From positions 25,168 through 89,167 of the forward strand of contig JAHBXT010000008.1 in the NCBI GenBank assembly GCA_019636385.1: 64,000 nucleotides of DNA. The letters run 5' to 3'. Below are positions 1 to 10,116 of this stretch, piece by piece (position 1 is the first letter of the stretch; every line of letters begins with the position of its first letter). The notes below the pieces were generated by a model. The model did no database searches. It was not told where the DNA came from and worked only from the letters and a program-made list of their open reading frames with translations. This DNA comes from Pirellulaceae bacterium. Lineage in GTDB: Bacteria > Planctomycetota > Planctomycetia > Pirellulales > Pirellulaceae. A program made the position numbers and the translations under genes.

Positions 1-1929
1 ATTCTTACGAACACGGCCAATGCCCATTCGTCTGACATGTTACAAAAACAGTATTTTGCCCACGACTCAAGAGATGGCAAAACGCCGGGACAACGCATGA
101 GCAATGCCGGATATTCATTCACGCTGTGGGGTGAAAACCTTGCCTATGTCGGGCAAACGGGCAGCCCTGTGAATCCTGTGAATCAAGCTTTAGAGGTACA
201 CTCGCAGTTAATTAAAAGCACGTCTGGCCACCGACAGACGATCTTTGACCCTAGGTTCCAAGAGATCGGTATCGGTGCGCCTCAGGGTACGTTTCGGGGC
301 GCATCGGTACTGATGGTAACCCAAGATTTTGGCAGTCGAGTTGGCGACAAATTTCTAACCGGCGTGGCCTTTGTCGACAATTTGACCAGAGACAATTTCT
401 ACACGGTGCAATGGGTTGGCGGACAATACAAACACGAAGGCAAGGCGGGGGTCAAAATTCGTGCGGAAAACGTACTCAGTGGTGCGGCCTTTGAAACAAC
501 TACAGGTAGTTCTGGAGGATATGCGTTGCAGCTACCCAATGGAACCTACGTGGTCACTGCCAGCGGTGGTGGCATCAATACCACTAAGGTGACCAATGTC
601 ACCCTGCAAGGCCAGAACGTTAAAATGGACTTCGGCAACCATTCCACGGGCACCATCAGCGGGCAAGTCTATAATGATACCAACGGAAATGGATCCGTCG
701 ATTCAGGTGAACAAGGACTTGCCAACTGGGCTGTCTACATTGATGTTAACAACAATGGTAAACGCGACCCTGGCGAGCCTGCATCCACCACGAACGCTGC
801 CGGGAGTTACTCGTTTGGAAACCTCGCCGCAGGAGCCACCTATCGCATTGGGATTGATCTGCAGACCGGTTGGCGACAGACCTCTCAACCCGCAACACAC
901 TCCGTCGCCCTCACCGCCGGCCAGACCGCCAGCGACCGAAGATTTGGAGTTCAGCAGCCCCAGTTGAGCCTGCAACTCCCACAAATAACGATCAATGAAA
1001 TCGGTGGTTCCATGACCGCCACAGTAAGTCGCAATAGTCTTGCGACCACCAGTTTGGTAGTGAATCTGTCCAGCAGCAACAGACAAGAGGCCACCGTGCC
1101 GGCCTCGGTGACAATCCCGGCAAACGCAATTAGCACCACGTTCGTGATTGCCGCTGTCCACGACAACATTGCGGATGGGCCTAAAGTCGTAACGATTAAC
1201 GCCACCGCAACCGGATACTTAAGTACCTCTAAAACACTAACCGTTTTGGATAGCGATATATTGGCAACTGTCGAGGATACGGCGATCACCCGACGCGGAG
1301 CCGCTGTGAATATAGCTGTGCTTCAAAACGATTCTCATCCGTCGAGTTTGTTGGCCGACTTGATTGTAGAAATCACCAGTCCGCCTCAAAGCTCGATGGG
1401 CACAGCGCAAATTGTCAATAAGCACCTGATTCGGTTTACTCCTGCCAGCACGTTTGTGGGCATCGCCACCATGCGGTATGCCATTCGAGACTCGCGACTA
1501 GGGGTTTCGCAAACCGCTCTTGTCCGCGTTGGTGTTCCGGCTTCGGCGAAGCAGAACCCGTGGTCGCAGTGGGATGTCAACGGAGATGGTCGCATCACGG
1601 CCCAGGATGCTTTGTTGATTATCAATCGGCTTAACGATCCCAGAGCCAGCCGCATCGTAGACGAAATCAGCAATCCGTTAGTGCAACCGTTTGTGGATGT
1701 TAATGGAGACGGACGCATAACAGCCCATGATGCACTGCTGGTCATCAATCGGATGAACCTTCGCTCGCAAGGAGAGGGCGAAGGCGGCGCAGAACAGACA
1801 GCTCTGGTAAATCCGACGGCGATCAACCCGACCTTGGCTGATGCCACATTTCATCAGCTGTCAGATGGGCTATCATGGGAAGGGGTTTGGGACTGGCAGG
1901 ACGAGCTTCGTCGCCGCCGTCGAGTCTGA
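1..1929 (+). CDS. Secreted CAP / SdrD-B-like / Calx-beta / dockerin protein (5' end outside window)
   Basis: The reading frame is open to the left edge, and the in-frame codons before the first ATG (position 37) already read as CAP domain (AHSSDMLQKQYFAH), so the gene is 5'-truncated by the window. Order of domains, counted from position 37: CAP/SCP-like (to about residue 110, with YFAHDSRDGKTP and GENLAYV), a carboxypeptidase-regulatory-like beta fold (125-200), an SdrD-B-like repeat (205-300, DTNGNGSVDSGEQG), a Calx-beta repeat (about 305-400), a cadherin-like stretch (410-500), and a type I dockerin pair (about 512-580; two DVNGDGRITAxDALLxIN calcium loops). It ends in a short Glu/Arg-rich tail. 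CAP proteins are extracellular; dockerins bind cohesins in cellulosomes, but planctomycete dockerins usually occur without known scaffolds. The function is probably extracellular or cell-surface; substrate unknown. Confidence 0.85.
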   Translation: MLTNTANAHSSDMLQKQYFAHDSRDGKTPGQRMSNAGYSFTLWGENLAYVGQTGSPVNPVNQALEVHSQLIKSTSGHRQTIFDPRFQEIGIGAPQGTFRGASVLMVTQDFGSRVGDKFLTGVAFVDNLTRDNFYTVQWVGGQYKHEGKAGVKIRAENVLSGAAFETTTGSSGGYALQLPNGTYVVTASGGGINTTKVTNVTLQGQNVKMDFGNHSTGTISGQVYNDTNGNGSVDSGEQGLANWAVYIDVNNNGKRDPGEPASTTNAAGSYSFGNLAAGATYRIGIDLQTGWRQTSQPATHSVALTAGQTASDRRFGVQQPQLSLQLPQITINEIGGSMTATVSRNSLATTSLVVNLSSSNRQEATVPASVTIPANAISTTFVIAAVHDNIADGPKVVTINATATGYLSTSKTLTVLDSDILATVEDTAITRRGAAVNIAVLQNDSHPSSLLADLIVEITSPPQSSMGTAQIVNKHLIRFTPASTFVGIATMRYAIRDSRLGVSQTALVRVGVPASAKQNPWSQWDVNGDGRITAQDALLIINRLNDPRASRIVDEISNPLVQPFVDVNGDGRITAHDALLVINRMNLRSQGEGEGGAEQTALVNPTAINPTLADATFHQLSDGLSWEGVWDWQDELRRRRRV

Positions 1930-2012
1930 TTGCCAACCGAAAAATGCAGCGGATGGCTGCAAGTGCACCCGCAACTCGCCTTAGAACACTAACCTAGATC
2001 GGCAGGACATTG

Positions 2013-2573
2013 ATGCAGGACAAAACTCCAATACAGCAGTATCAAGAAAAGGTAGCCGAGAAACTCAGCGACGGTGATAAGTCAGTAATCCCCGAGCGCA
2101 GCTTGTGGCAGGGGAGGTATTCTCCCAAGGCAATGTACGGCACATGGTGCCTGTTGATACTGGTCAGTGTACTGGCGCTGGTGGCAGTGTTATCGTTTGC
2201 CTCTGGCAGCCAGCCAACTGTATGGTATGCGGTGGGTGGCTTGATCTTGCTGTTGTGGGGATCGGTGCTGGTGACCTATATGTATCGTCGCCTGGGGGTC
2301 CAATATGAGTTGACGACGCAGCGGCTCATTCACCGAGAAGGGGTTTTCATGCAGCGTACCGATCGTCTCGAAGTGATCGACATTGAGGATGTCAGCTACA
2401 CACAAACCATCATCGAACGCCTGCTGGGTGTGGGTACGATTCGCTTGAGCGGTCGCGATCAAAGTCATCCACAACTGGCGTTGCGCGGTATCGACAAAGT
2501 TCCTGAGGTGGCCAGCCTGATAGACGACATTCGCCGTGAAGAACGCCGCAAACGCAGTCTGCATACGCGGTAG
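2013..2573 (+). CDS. PH-domain (bPH2, YdbS-like) membrane protein
   Basis: The protein has 186 residues. Two hydrophobic segments (about residues 36-60 and 68-92) are followed by a bacterial PH domain, with the typical run YELTTQRLIHREGVF, then RTDRLEVIDIEDVSYTQ and a Gly/Leu-rich strand GVGTIRLSGRD. Family knowledge: bPH2 proteins are inner-membrane proteins of unclear role. The ATG at 2013 is chosen over the TTG just before it because AGGA sits 5 bases upstream. It stands alone on the plus strand after the dockerin gene. No enzymatic motif is seen. Confidence 0.8.
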   Translation: MQDKTPIQQYQEKVAEKLSDGDKSVIPERSLWQGRYSPKAMYGTWCLLILVSVLALVAVLSFASGSQPTVWYAVGGLILLLWGSVLVTYMYRRLGVQYELTTQRLIHREGVFMQRTDRLEVIDIEDVSYTQTIIERLLGVGTIRLSGRDQSHPQLALRGIDKVPEVASLIDDIRREERRKRSLHTR

Positions 2574-2723
2574 CCATACTCCCCCCGGCCGTATCGCCCG
2601 TGGCACACGAGTACCGAAAGCTTCTGAGTGGAGTATGTAGCGGCTCTGGGTGGTGCTGCTAGTTCGGATGGCGACTTCCGCGTTCTGGCCAATGCTGCCA
2701 TGCTGGGCAAAGGCACCCTCTGG

Positions 2724-3527
2724 CTAACGCAGGACGCGGCGCATGGCTGGATTGAGCCGCTGAGCAGAGGCCGGAGGTAGGTCCGGTGCCGGAGTGGGTA
2801 CCACCTTCAGGGTTTCAGTTGGTGGTGGCGGCGTCGGCACGATGTGACTCGGAGCCACCGAGGTTTCGTACCCAAACGAATCCGACGACTCGTAATCACC
2901 GCCGGAATTGCAACCGCAGCGCTTGCCGGCCGCCCACTGCCCCAGTGCGTAACCATCGTTGATAATCGGCTGACCGTGGACTACGCCATGTGAATCACAG
3001 TCACAGTTCTCACAGCCACCATGGTACTGTCGCCCCCACAGTTGACTCAGTAGTCCACGCAGTGGTACACGTCCACCGGCAGCACAGAGTCCGGCCCCGC
3101 AGCAGCCATCATCACAGCCAGCAGAACCACTATCACAGCACTGTCCGCAGTCATCACAGCTAGTGGCGAATCTTCCACCCACTGCCCGCGCGCAGCCGCT
3201 CCGATCAGGATAGCCGCAGCAATCGGCTGTTGGAGGCTCGTTGAGCCATTCGTCGACGTACAGATCACCGCAGGTGCCGCCACCACATCCTACCATGCCG
3301 AAGAACCGGGCTAGCGGTCCGCGCCCCATGTAGAAATTCTCGCAGTCGTCTGCACATGGCCCAACACAAGCGCCAGCGCAGGGATCCCCGTCAGCGTTAT
3401 CACATGCCGGGCGGCATCCAGACGCGATACCGCAGGATCCACATTGGCCTGTTTGCCAGCAAATGCAGCCAGGCGAAACGATCAGCATGGCTGCCAATAT
3501 CACAGCAGAGACGGCAAGACGATACAT
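2724..3527 (-). CDS. Cysteine-rich lipoprotein, function unknown
   Basis: The protein has 267 residues with about 28 cysteines, mostly in CC, CxxC and CxC pairs, between residues 20 and 210, followed by a Pro/Thr-rich tail (VPTPPPPTETLKVVPTPAP). The N-terminus is a lipoprotein signal (MYRLAVSAVILAAMLIVSPGC). The ATG at 3527 has an AAGGA eight bases upstream; the TTG before it is less likely. Cys-rich secreted proteins of this type recur in Planctomycetes; disulfide-bonded wall structure or metal binding are possibilities, but no characterised family is recognised. Confidence 0.75.
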   Translation of the reverse strand: MYRLAVSAVILAAMLIVSPGCICWQTGQCGSCGIASGCRPACDNADGDPCAGACVGPCADDCENFYMGRGPLARFFGMVGCGGGTCGDLYVDEWLNEPPTADCCGYPDRSGCARAVGGRFATSCDDCGQCCDSGSAGCDDGCCGAGLCAAGGRVPLRGLLSQLWGRQYHGGCENCDCDSHGVVHGQPIINDGYALGQWAAGKRCGCNSGGDYESSDSFGYETSVAPSHIVPTPPPPTETLKVVPTPAPDLPPASAQRLNPAMRRVLR

Positions 3528-3761
3528 CAAGGTTTTCCTTTCGTGCTAGCAAGAGCACACGGTGTTTGCAACTTTACTATCGGCCGACAAAGTTGGCGCA
3601 ATCAGAAAATCTTGCCATTCGGACTTTCCAGCACGAGATTGTGGGCTGGCGAGTATGATAGCAATGCAGCTTTGGCGAATGTTCTCGGGAGCATCTGCCC
3701 ACAGGCTGGCTACCGTTCGGTTTGAGTTCGCCACCTGCCTTATCAAAGGGAAATTGATTTC

Positions 3762-4994
3762 GTGCTACAGCGCGATTTTGCTACTCAGGTTGTTCGGCAA
3801 TTGCGGCAAGCGGGCTTTCAGGCCTATTGGGCGGGCGGTTGCGTGCGTGATTTGCTGTTGGGCATCGAGCCGGCGGACTTTGACATCGCCACCAACGCCC
3901 AGCCAATGCAAATTCGCCAGCTGTTTGGCCATCGGCAGACTCTGCCTGTGGGCGCTGCGTTTGGTGTGATTATCGTGCTGGCCGCCAATCGCCAGACTCA
4001 GGTCGAGGTAGCCACGTTTCGTAGCGATAGCACTTACTCCGATGGCCGGCGCCCCGATTACGTCACCTTTAGTTCCGCCCAGGAAGATGCCCAACGCCGC
4101 GACTTTACGATCAACGGCATGTTCTATGACCCGATTGCTCAAGCGGTCATCGACTACGTTGGTGGACAAGCCGACTTGGCGCAAGGGTTGATTCGAGCCA
4201 TCGGTCAGGCGGATGCCCGGATCGGCGAAGACAAGCTGCGCATGCTACGGGCCGTGCGGATTGCCGCCAGGTTCGGTTTTGCCATAGAATCTCAGACCTA
4301 TCAAGCTATCACACGCCATGCATCTGAAGCAGTTCAGGTCAGCGGCGAACGATTGGCCGTCGAGCTGTACAAGACCTTGGAAACCAATAACGCTCCTTGG
4401 GCGGTGCAGGCGTGGGCTGCAACTGGTCTGCTGCAAGTCTTATTGCCGGAAGTGGCTAGCGTTTGGCATCGAACAGAGTGCAGCGAGACAGCCATCGCGT
4501 TGCTGGATCACTGCAGTGGCGCAGGCTGGCTAGCGCGGCTGAGCGGTCTGTTGTGGGCTGCCCTGGGACCTCTGGCCGCTGATTGCGTAAAAGCCTGCCA
4601 GCAGCGATTGAAACTGGCCAATGAAGATGCCATAGCCATGCGATTTGCCATTCATCACCAGGAGACGCTGGTTCAAGCCGACACGTTGCCCTGGTCACAG
4701 GTGCAGCCACTGCTGGTGTCGCCGTGGATTTCAACCGCTGTGGAATTGCTGGCAATGCGAGCAGCCGTTGGTCAAACGTCAGCTGATACCGTTGCCTGGA
4801 TTCGCCAGCGATTGTCGTGGCCGTCACAGCGGCTGAATCCATCACCACTGTTGACCGGTCAGGACTTATTGCGCGCCGGCCTAAGTCCCGGTCCGCGCTT
4901 CAAGGTACTGTTGCAAGCGGCCCGCAATTTACAGCTGGACGGCGGACTGTCCGACACGGATGCAGCTCTGCGATGGCTCAAGCACATAACTTAA
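3762..4994 (+). CDS. cca: CCA tRNA nucleotidyltransferase / poly(A) polymerase family
   Basis: This 410-residue class II nucleotidyltransferase has the head-domain signature GGCVRDLLLG (about residues 25-34) followed by the metal-binding DFDIATNA (D-x-D). It then has the RRDFTINGMFYD block and the neck motif RMLRAVRIAARFGF. The reaction adds CCA to tRNA 3' ends; poly(A) polymerase activity cannot be excluded by sequence alone. Both tRNAs in this window appear to lack an encoded CCA, so such an activity would be essential. The likely start is GTG (3762), with an AAAGGG a little upstream. It converges on the AAA+ ATPase gene. Confidence 0.92.
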   Translation: MLQRDFATQVVRQLRQAGFQAYWAGGCVRDLLLGIEPADFDIATNAQPMQIRQLFGHRQTLPVGAAFGVIIVLAANRQTQVEVATFRSDSTYSDGRRPDYVTFSSAQEDAQRRDFTINGMFYDPIAQAVIDYVGGQADLAQGLIRAIGQADARIGEDKLRMLRAVRIAARFGFAIESQTYQAITRHASEAVQVSGERLAVELYKTLETNNAPWAVQAWAATGLLQVLLPEVASVWHRTECSETAIALLDHCSGAGWLARLSGLLWAALGPLAADCVKACQQRLKLANEDAIAMRFAIHHQETLVQADTLPWSQVQPLLVSPWISTAVELLAMRAAVGQTSADTVAWIRQRLSWPSQRLNPSPLLTGQDLLRAGLSPGPRFKVLLQAARNLQLDGGLSDTDAALRWLKHIT

Positions 4995-5052
4995 CCGCTG
5001 GCGGCTGGATCAGGTGCTGGGGGCCGCCACAGTGCTGGTAGCGCAATGCCCG

Positions 5053-6579
5053 TTACATGATCGAAAAATAGATATCGCAGGCCACGTCCATGTACTCGTT
5101 TTTGAGTTCCAGTGGGTAATCGTGGTACAAGCAATAATTTTTGACTTGTAATAGCAGGTCGCGCGGATGGCAATTGCGAAACGGACGGTTGACGGGCTTA
5201 TAGTGCTGCTGAATTAGATAGTCGATAACCGCCGGATTGTAGGACATCTCCAATCGTGGACTCATGATCTCGAACAGCTTGCGGAAGGCGGCCTCGCTGG
5301 GATTTTCCACTTCGATTTTGTAGGGTATGCGCCGCAAGAAGGCGTCGTCCACAAGGTCTTTGGGCTGGAGATTGGTGGAGAAGATCACCAGTTGGTCAAA
5401 TGGCACCTGAGTTTTCTTACCGCTGGACATATTGAGAAAGTCATAACGTTTTTCGAGGGGCACAATCCAGCGATTGAGCAATTCATCCACGCGCATTCGC
5501 TGGCGGCCAAAGTCATCGATCACCAGCACACCGCAATTGCTCTTAAGTTGCAGAGGGGCTTCGTTGATTTTGGTTTCCGAATTGCGAACCACCTCCAACA
5601 TCTCCATGGTCAACTCGCCGCCAGCGACAATCGTAGGACGACGAATGCGAATCCAGCGTTCGTCGACTTCAGTGTTTTTCAAGAAGCCTTCCCCGCGCTG
5701 CAGTGGAGCAGGGTCATGCGACAAGGGATCGTACAGCCGCATGATTTCGCCGTCGATCGACAGAGCGCGCGGAATCCAAATATACTTACCAAAGGCCAAG
5801 GTTATACGTTCGGCGATACTGGTCTTGCCGTTGCCAGGATAGCCATACAGAAACATGCCGCGACCACTGTTGACTGCTGGCCCAATTTTGCCAAGCATCT
5901 TGCGATCGATCAGCAGATCCTGAAACGCCTTCAGTAAATCGTCGCGCCGCGGACGCTGGCCTTCCACCGACTGATACTTTACCGCCTCGCAGTAATCTGC
6001 TAGTTGGACAGGCGCAGATCCAAAATAGCTGGTGCGCAGGTTGTACTGACGCGCTTTCTCTCGTCCCTGATCGGTCAGAACGTGAATGTAGTCATTAACC
6101 GATGTAGCACCACGATAGGCCGTCAACTGTTCGTACTTGAGACGCGACAAAATGGGCTCGATCAGCAGAAATGGCAGACGTAATTGGCCGGCAATCATGC
6201 GCCCTGTGGCTTCGCCACGACTGAGCAGGTAGCGCATGATCAGCTCCTCTACCTGCGATTGACTCAGTCCAGCATCGGCGAGCGACTTGGGGACGCAAGG
6301 CACAAACGGTTCATCGCGTTGACCAGTCAGCGTGCCGAAGGTACAAGACGATTGCGAGCCCGTGTCGAGCGCAGCTGCAGACAGATCCGCGTCTGCGGCG
6401 TCAGAGGTCTGAGTAGCTACCGGTTCTGAAGATGCCGCTGGCGGACCGTCAACCGCATCCTGTGAGTAGCTGCCTCGACTGCCGGCGGTTGTGCCACCCA
6501 ACATGCTGTCGATACGTTTGAGCAGGGCGTCGAGCGGTTCTTGTGCTTGATCTGGGGAGTTGCGCGAAGTCATGAACAA
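5053..6579 (-). CDS. AAA+ ATPase with N-terminal winged-helix-like domain
   Basis: The protein has 508 residues. A low-complexity N-terminus (1-95) leads to a winged-helix-like region (about 100-175) and then an AAA+ core: Walker A GYPGNGKT (246-253), Walker B VLVIDDFG (about 353-360), sensor-1 IFSTN (401-405) and a candidate arginine finger FLRRIP (417-421). The motif set shows ATP binding and probable hydrolysis; the partner or substrate is unknown. An ATG two codons in (6573) is an alternative start. The family is common in Planctomycetes as a stand-alone ATPase. It is not a good match to MoxR, Lon, ClpX or RuvB by the motifs visible. Confidence 0.8.
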   Translation of the reverse strand: MFMTSRNSPDQAQEPLDALLKRIDSMLGGTTAGSRGSYSQDAVDGPPAASSEPVATQTSDAADADLSAAALDTGSQSSCTFGTLTGQRDEPFVPCVPKSLADAGLSQSQVEELIMRYLLSRGEATGRMIAGQLRLPFLLIEPILSRLKYEQLTAYRGATSVNDYIHVLTDQGREKARQYNLRTSYFGSAPVQLADYCEAVKYQSVEGQRPRRDDLLKAFQDLLIDRKMLGKIGPAVNSGRGMFLYGYPGNGKTSIAERITLAFGKYIWIPRALSIDGEIMRLYDPLSHDPAPLQRGEGFLKNTEVDERWIRIRRPTIVAGGELTMEMLEVVRNSETKINEAPLQLKSNCGVLVIDDFGRQRMRVDELLNRWIVPLEKRYDFLNMSSGKKTQVPFDQLVIFSTNLQPKDLVDDAFLRRIPYKIEVENPSEAAFRKLFEIMSPRLEMSYNPAVIDYLIQQHYKPVNRPFRNCHPRDLLLQVKNYCLYHDYPLELKNEYMDVACDIYFSIM

Positions 6580-7149
6580 GCTATCGTTTTTGCGATCGAT
6601 GTAGGACGAAAAGGCCAGAAAAGGCTAGCTCACACAGCGCTATAGGCAAATTGCCAAGCCCTACACTTACTGGAAAACCTCAGCGCTCGGGCAACGCTCA
6701 GTCACACTCCATCACGATCGCTACAAACAGCATGGACCCATCCCCCGCTAGTCCTGCACAGGCAGTACAACTAGCACGACCGTACCGCCAAATTTTTCTG
6801 CTGGAAATCGCCGGCAGCCACTTGCCCGTTTACAAAACCCTGGATAGACTGTTGGACCCTTTCGACGGGAGCATTTGCCGATGCAGCCCGATTGGATGAC
6901 GAGCGAGTCAAGGTTTCAACAGCGCTTGACGATAAAACTTGTCTTCGATAGATTGAGGGACGTCGCTTTCGGAATTCGAGTGCGACGACGGTTACATTGA
7001 TCTTTGACAATTTGGTAGATAAGCTCTCCGTTGAAAACTGCAAGTTTTCAGCAAGGTTGTGGTTGTTTCTGTGGCCCGAGTTTGGCTTCACTCATTGAGT
7101 GAGGCTGGTCTCGAATCTGTGGAAGCAACTGTTAAATTAAATGCACTCT
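6580..7149. other. Gene-poor stretch upstream of 16S rRNA
   Basis: No convincing gene is seen here. A 106-codon minus-strand frame (6771-7091) is present, but it has no recognisable domain and low-quality composition. The stretch probably serves as an upstream region for the rRNA promoter. Confidence 0.4.
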
Positions 7150-7178
7150 TTGACCAAGGGTGCGCTGCTGGTTGATAT
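7150..7178 (+). promoter_or_regulatory. Candidate sigma70-type rRNA promoter
   Basis: TTGACC (7150-7155) and TGATAT (7173-7178) are separated by exactly 17 bases, with transcription expected to start near 7185, about 130 bases before the 16S 5' end. A second TTGATATAG box lies at 7232-7240 with a weaker -35. This is inferred from spacing and consensus only. Confidence 0.45.
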
Positions 7179-7317
7179 CGGTACCTTAGCGGTTTCGATC
7201 GTTTAGGTTTCGAATTGGCCGGTATTGTAAGTTGATATAGAGCCGCAAGGCCTGTTCAATTTCGTTCGTAAACATTCGCTCTGGCGAGCAATCGCTGGCA
7301 GTGGATGAAGCATACAG

Positions 7318-8851
<1,534 letters not shown>

Positions 8852-8966
8852 CCAGAGATCGAACGGTAACGACCGATCTCTATCCGTGAGCACAACCTGG
8901 CCAGTTCGCGTCGCAAGACGCAAGGACTGGCTTTCGAGAGCTTATCCACACCAAATTTCAATATAG

Positions 8967-8998
8967 CCCTCGGTTGGTTCGCCAACCGAGGGTTTTTT
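8967..8998 (+). terminator. Intrinsic terminator after 16S rRNA
   Basis: A perfect 11-bp stem (CCCTCGGTTGG / CCAACCGAGGG) closes on a stable TTCG tetraloop and is followed directly by six T. This is a textbook rho-independent terminator and ends the 16S transcript without any 23S gene. Confidence 0.92.
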
Positions 8999-9034
8999 CG
9001 TTTGTGTGTTTGTGCGTTCACTTGGCCAAATTCG

Positions 9035-9793
9035 TTAAAATTTGGCTGCCTGTGGTTGTGGCGTGAAGTCCACTATGGGCTGCCGCCCGCTCCAAATCAC
9101 CTCGAATTCTTCTGGCCTCGATAGGTCGGCAAAGCGGTACAGCTTTCCGACTCCGTCGCTAGCCAGCACCGAATTGCTTGAGCCGAGCCGAAAGGCGGAG
9201 ACGGGAATTGGTAATGTTACAAGCAGTTTAGGAATGGAATTCTCGATTCGGTAGAGCTTCGATGGCGCGCGCAGCGTCGCCACGTACACGATTCCCTGCC
9301 GAACATCAAAGGCCCCCCACCAATCCTTCTCTACCAATTCCTGGGAAAAAGTCAGCAACGTCTCGACTTGACCAGTCGCATGATGCCGGCGGTGGATATA
9401 CCCGTCCGGCAACGGATTGCTATCTAGTGGCGTCTCTAGTCCACTCCAGTACACGTCTCCGTTGGTGTCGGTGCGAACCTGGCGAACCACGGACCCCCCA
9501 TAATGCAATTCGGACTCACCGCCATTGTTCCACTGCATTACACTGCGATCCAAGCCGCTGCAAAATATCAGGCCGCCGTCGGGCGCTGGTGTCAAACTCT
9601 GGATTTTCGAGACAAGGCGTTCGTCGCTTGACTGCCCCCGTTGCCAGATCGGCTCCAGTCTGTCACCACGAATCGCCAAAATCTGCCCAGGCCAGGCAGC
9701 TTGGTCGGCCAACAAAAAATCTGCCGCCGTACTGACGTTGTTGAATTCAAAACAACTGACTAACAAAAAACTTGTTGCTAGCAATGGACGCAT
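9035..9793 (-). CDS. Secreted beta-propeller-like protein, unknown function
   Basis: The protein has 252 residues with an N-terminal signal peptide (MRPLLATSFLLVSCFEFNNVSTAA). The mature part has repeated short strands of the type seen in NHL/SMP-30-like propellers: LTPAPDGGLIFCSGLDRSVMQW, VRTDTNGDVYWSG, VYVATLRAPSKLYRI, VLASDGVGKLYRF. A purine-rich AAGGTG lies a few bases before the ATG at 9793. The small size suggests a single compact propeller. No catalytic residues can be assigned; an export/periplasmic location is inferred from the signal. Confidence 0.65.
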   Translation of the reverse strand: MRPLLATSFLLVSCFEFNNVSTAADFLLADQAAWPGQILAIRGDRLEPIWQRGQSSDERLVSKIQSLTPAPDGGLIFCSGLDRSVMQWNNGGESELHYGGSVVRQVRTDTNGDVYWSGLETPLDSNPLPDGYIHRRHHATGQVETLLTFSQELVEKDWWGAFDVRQGIVYVATLRAPSKLYRIENSIPKLLVTLPIPVSAFRLGSSNSVLASDGVGKLYRFADLSRPEEFEVIWSGRQPIVDFTPQPQAAKF

Positions 9794-10116
9794 AGAGACA
9801 CCTTCACCAAGACCTGGGGATTAGAACGCCGCGTAGCAATAAGAACTCTACGTCACAAACCTCACACTGGCCTCGAAAATTCTCGCCAGTCGGCACTCCC
9901 GAACGAGCTGCTTCTGTCGTTACAACAGGGACTGACGGAAAAATCGTTTAACTTTCTCACCAGTCATTCCCGATAACCTGCATTGACGACCACTGCGCCC
10001 CTGGGGCTAGTCGAGCGCCAGCCAATCTGGTGGCTTGGATTAGCGCGGTCAGGACCGCGATGGGATAGGAACTCAGGTTGCCCCGCGACCATTTCCAATT
10101 CTGCAAAGGTATCCGA
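9794..10116. other. Divergent intergenic region
   Basis: This 323-base spacer lies between two divergently transcribed secreted-protein genes and presumably carries both promoters. No strong -35/-10 pair, repeat or RNA gene stood out. Confidence 0.4.
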
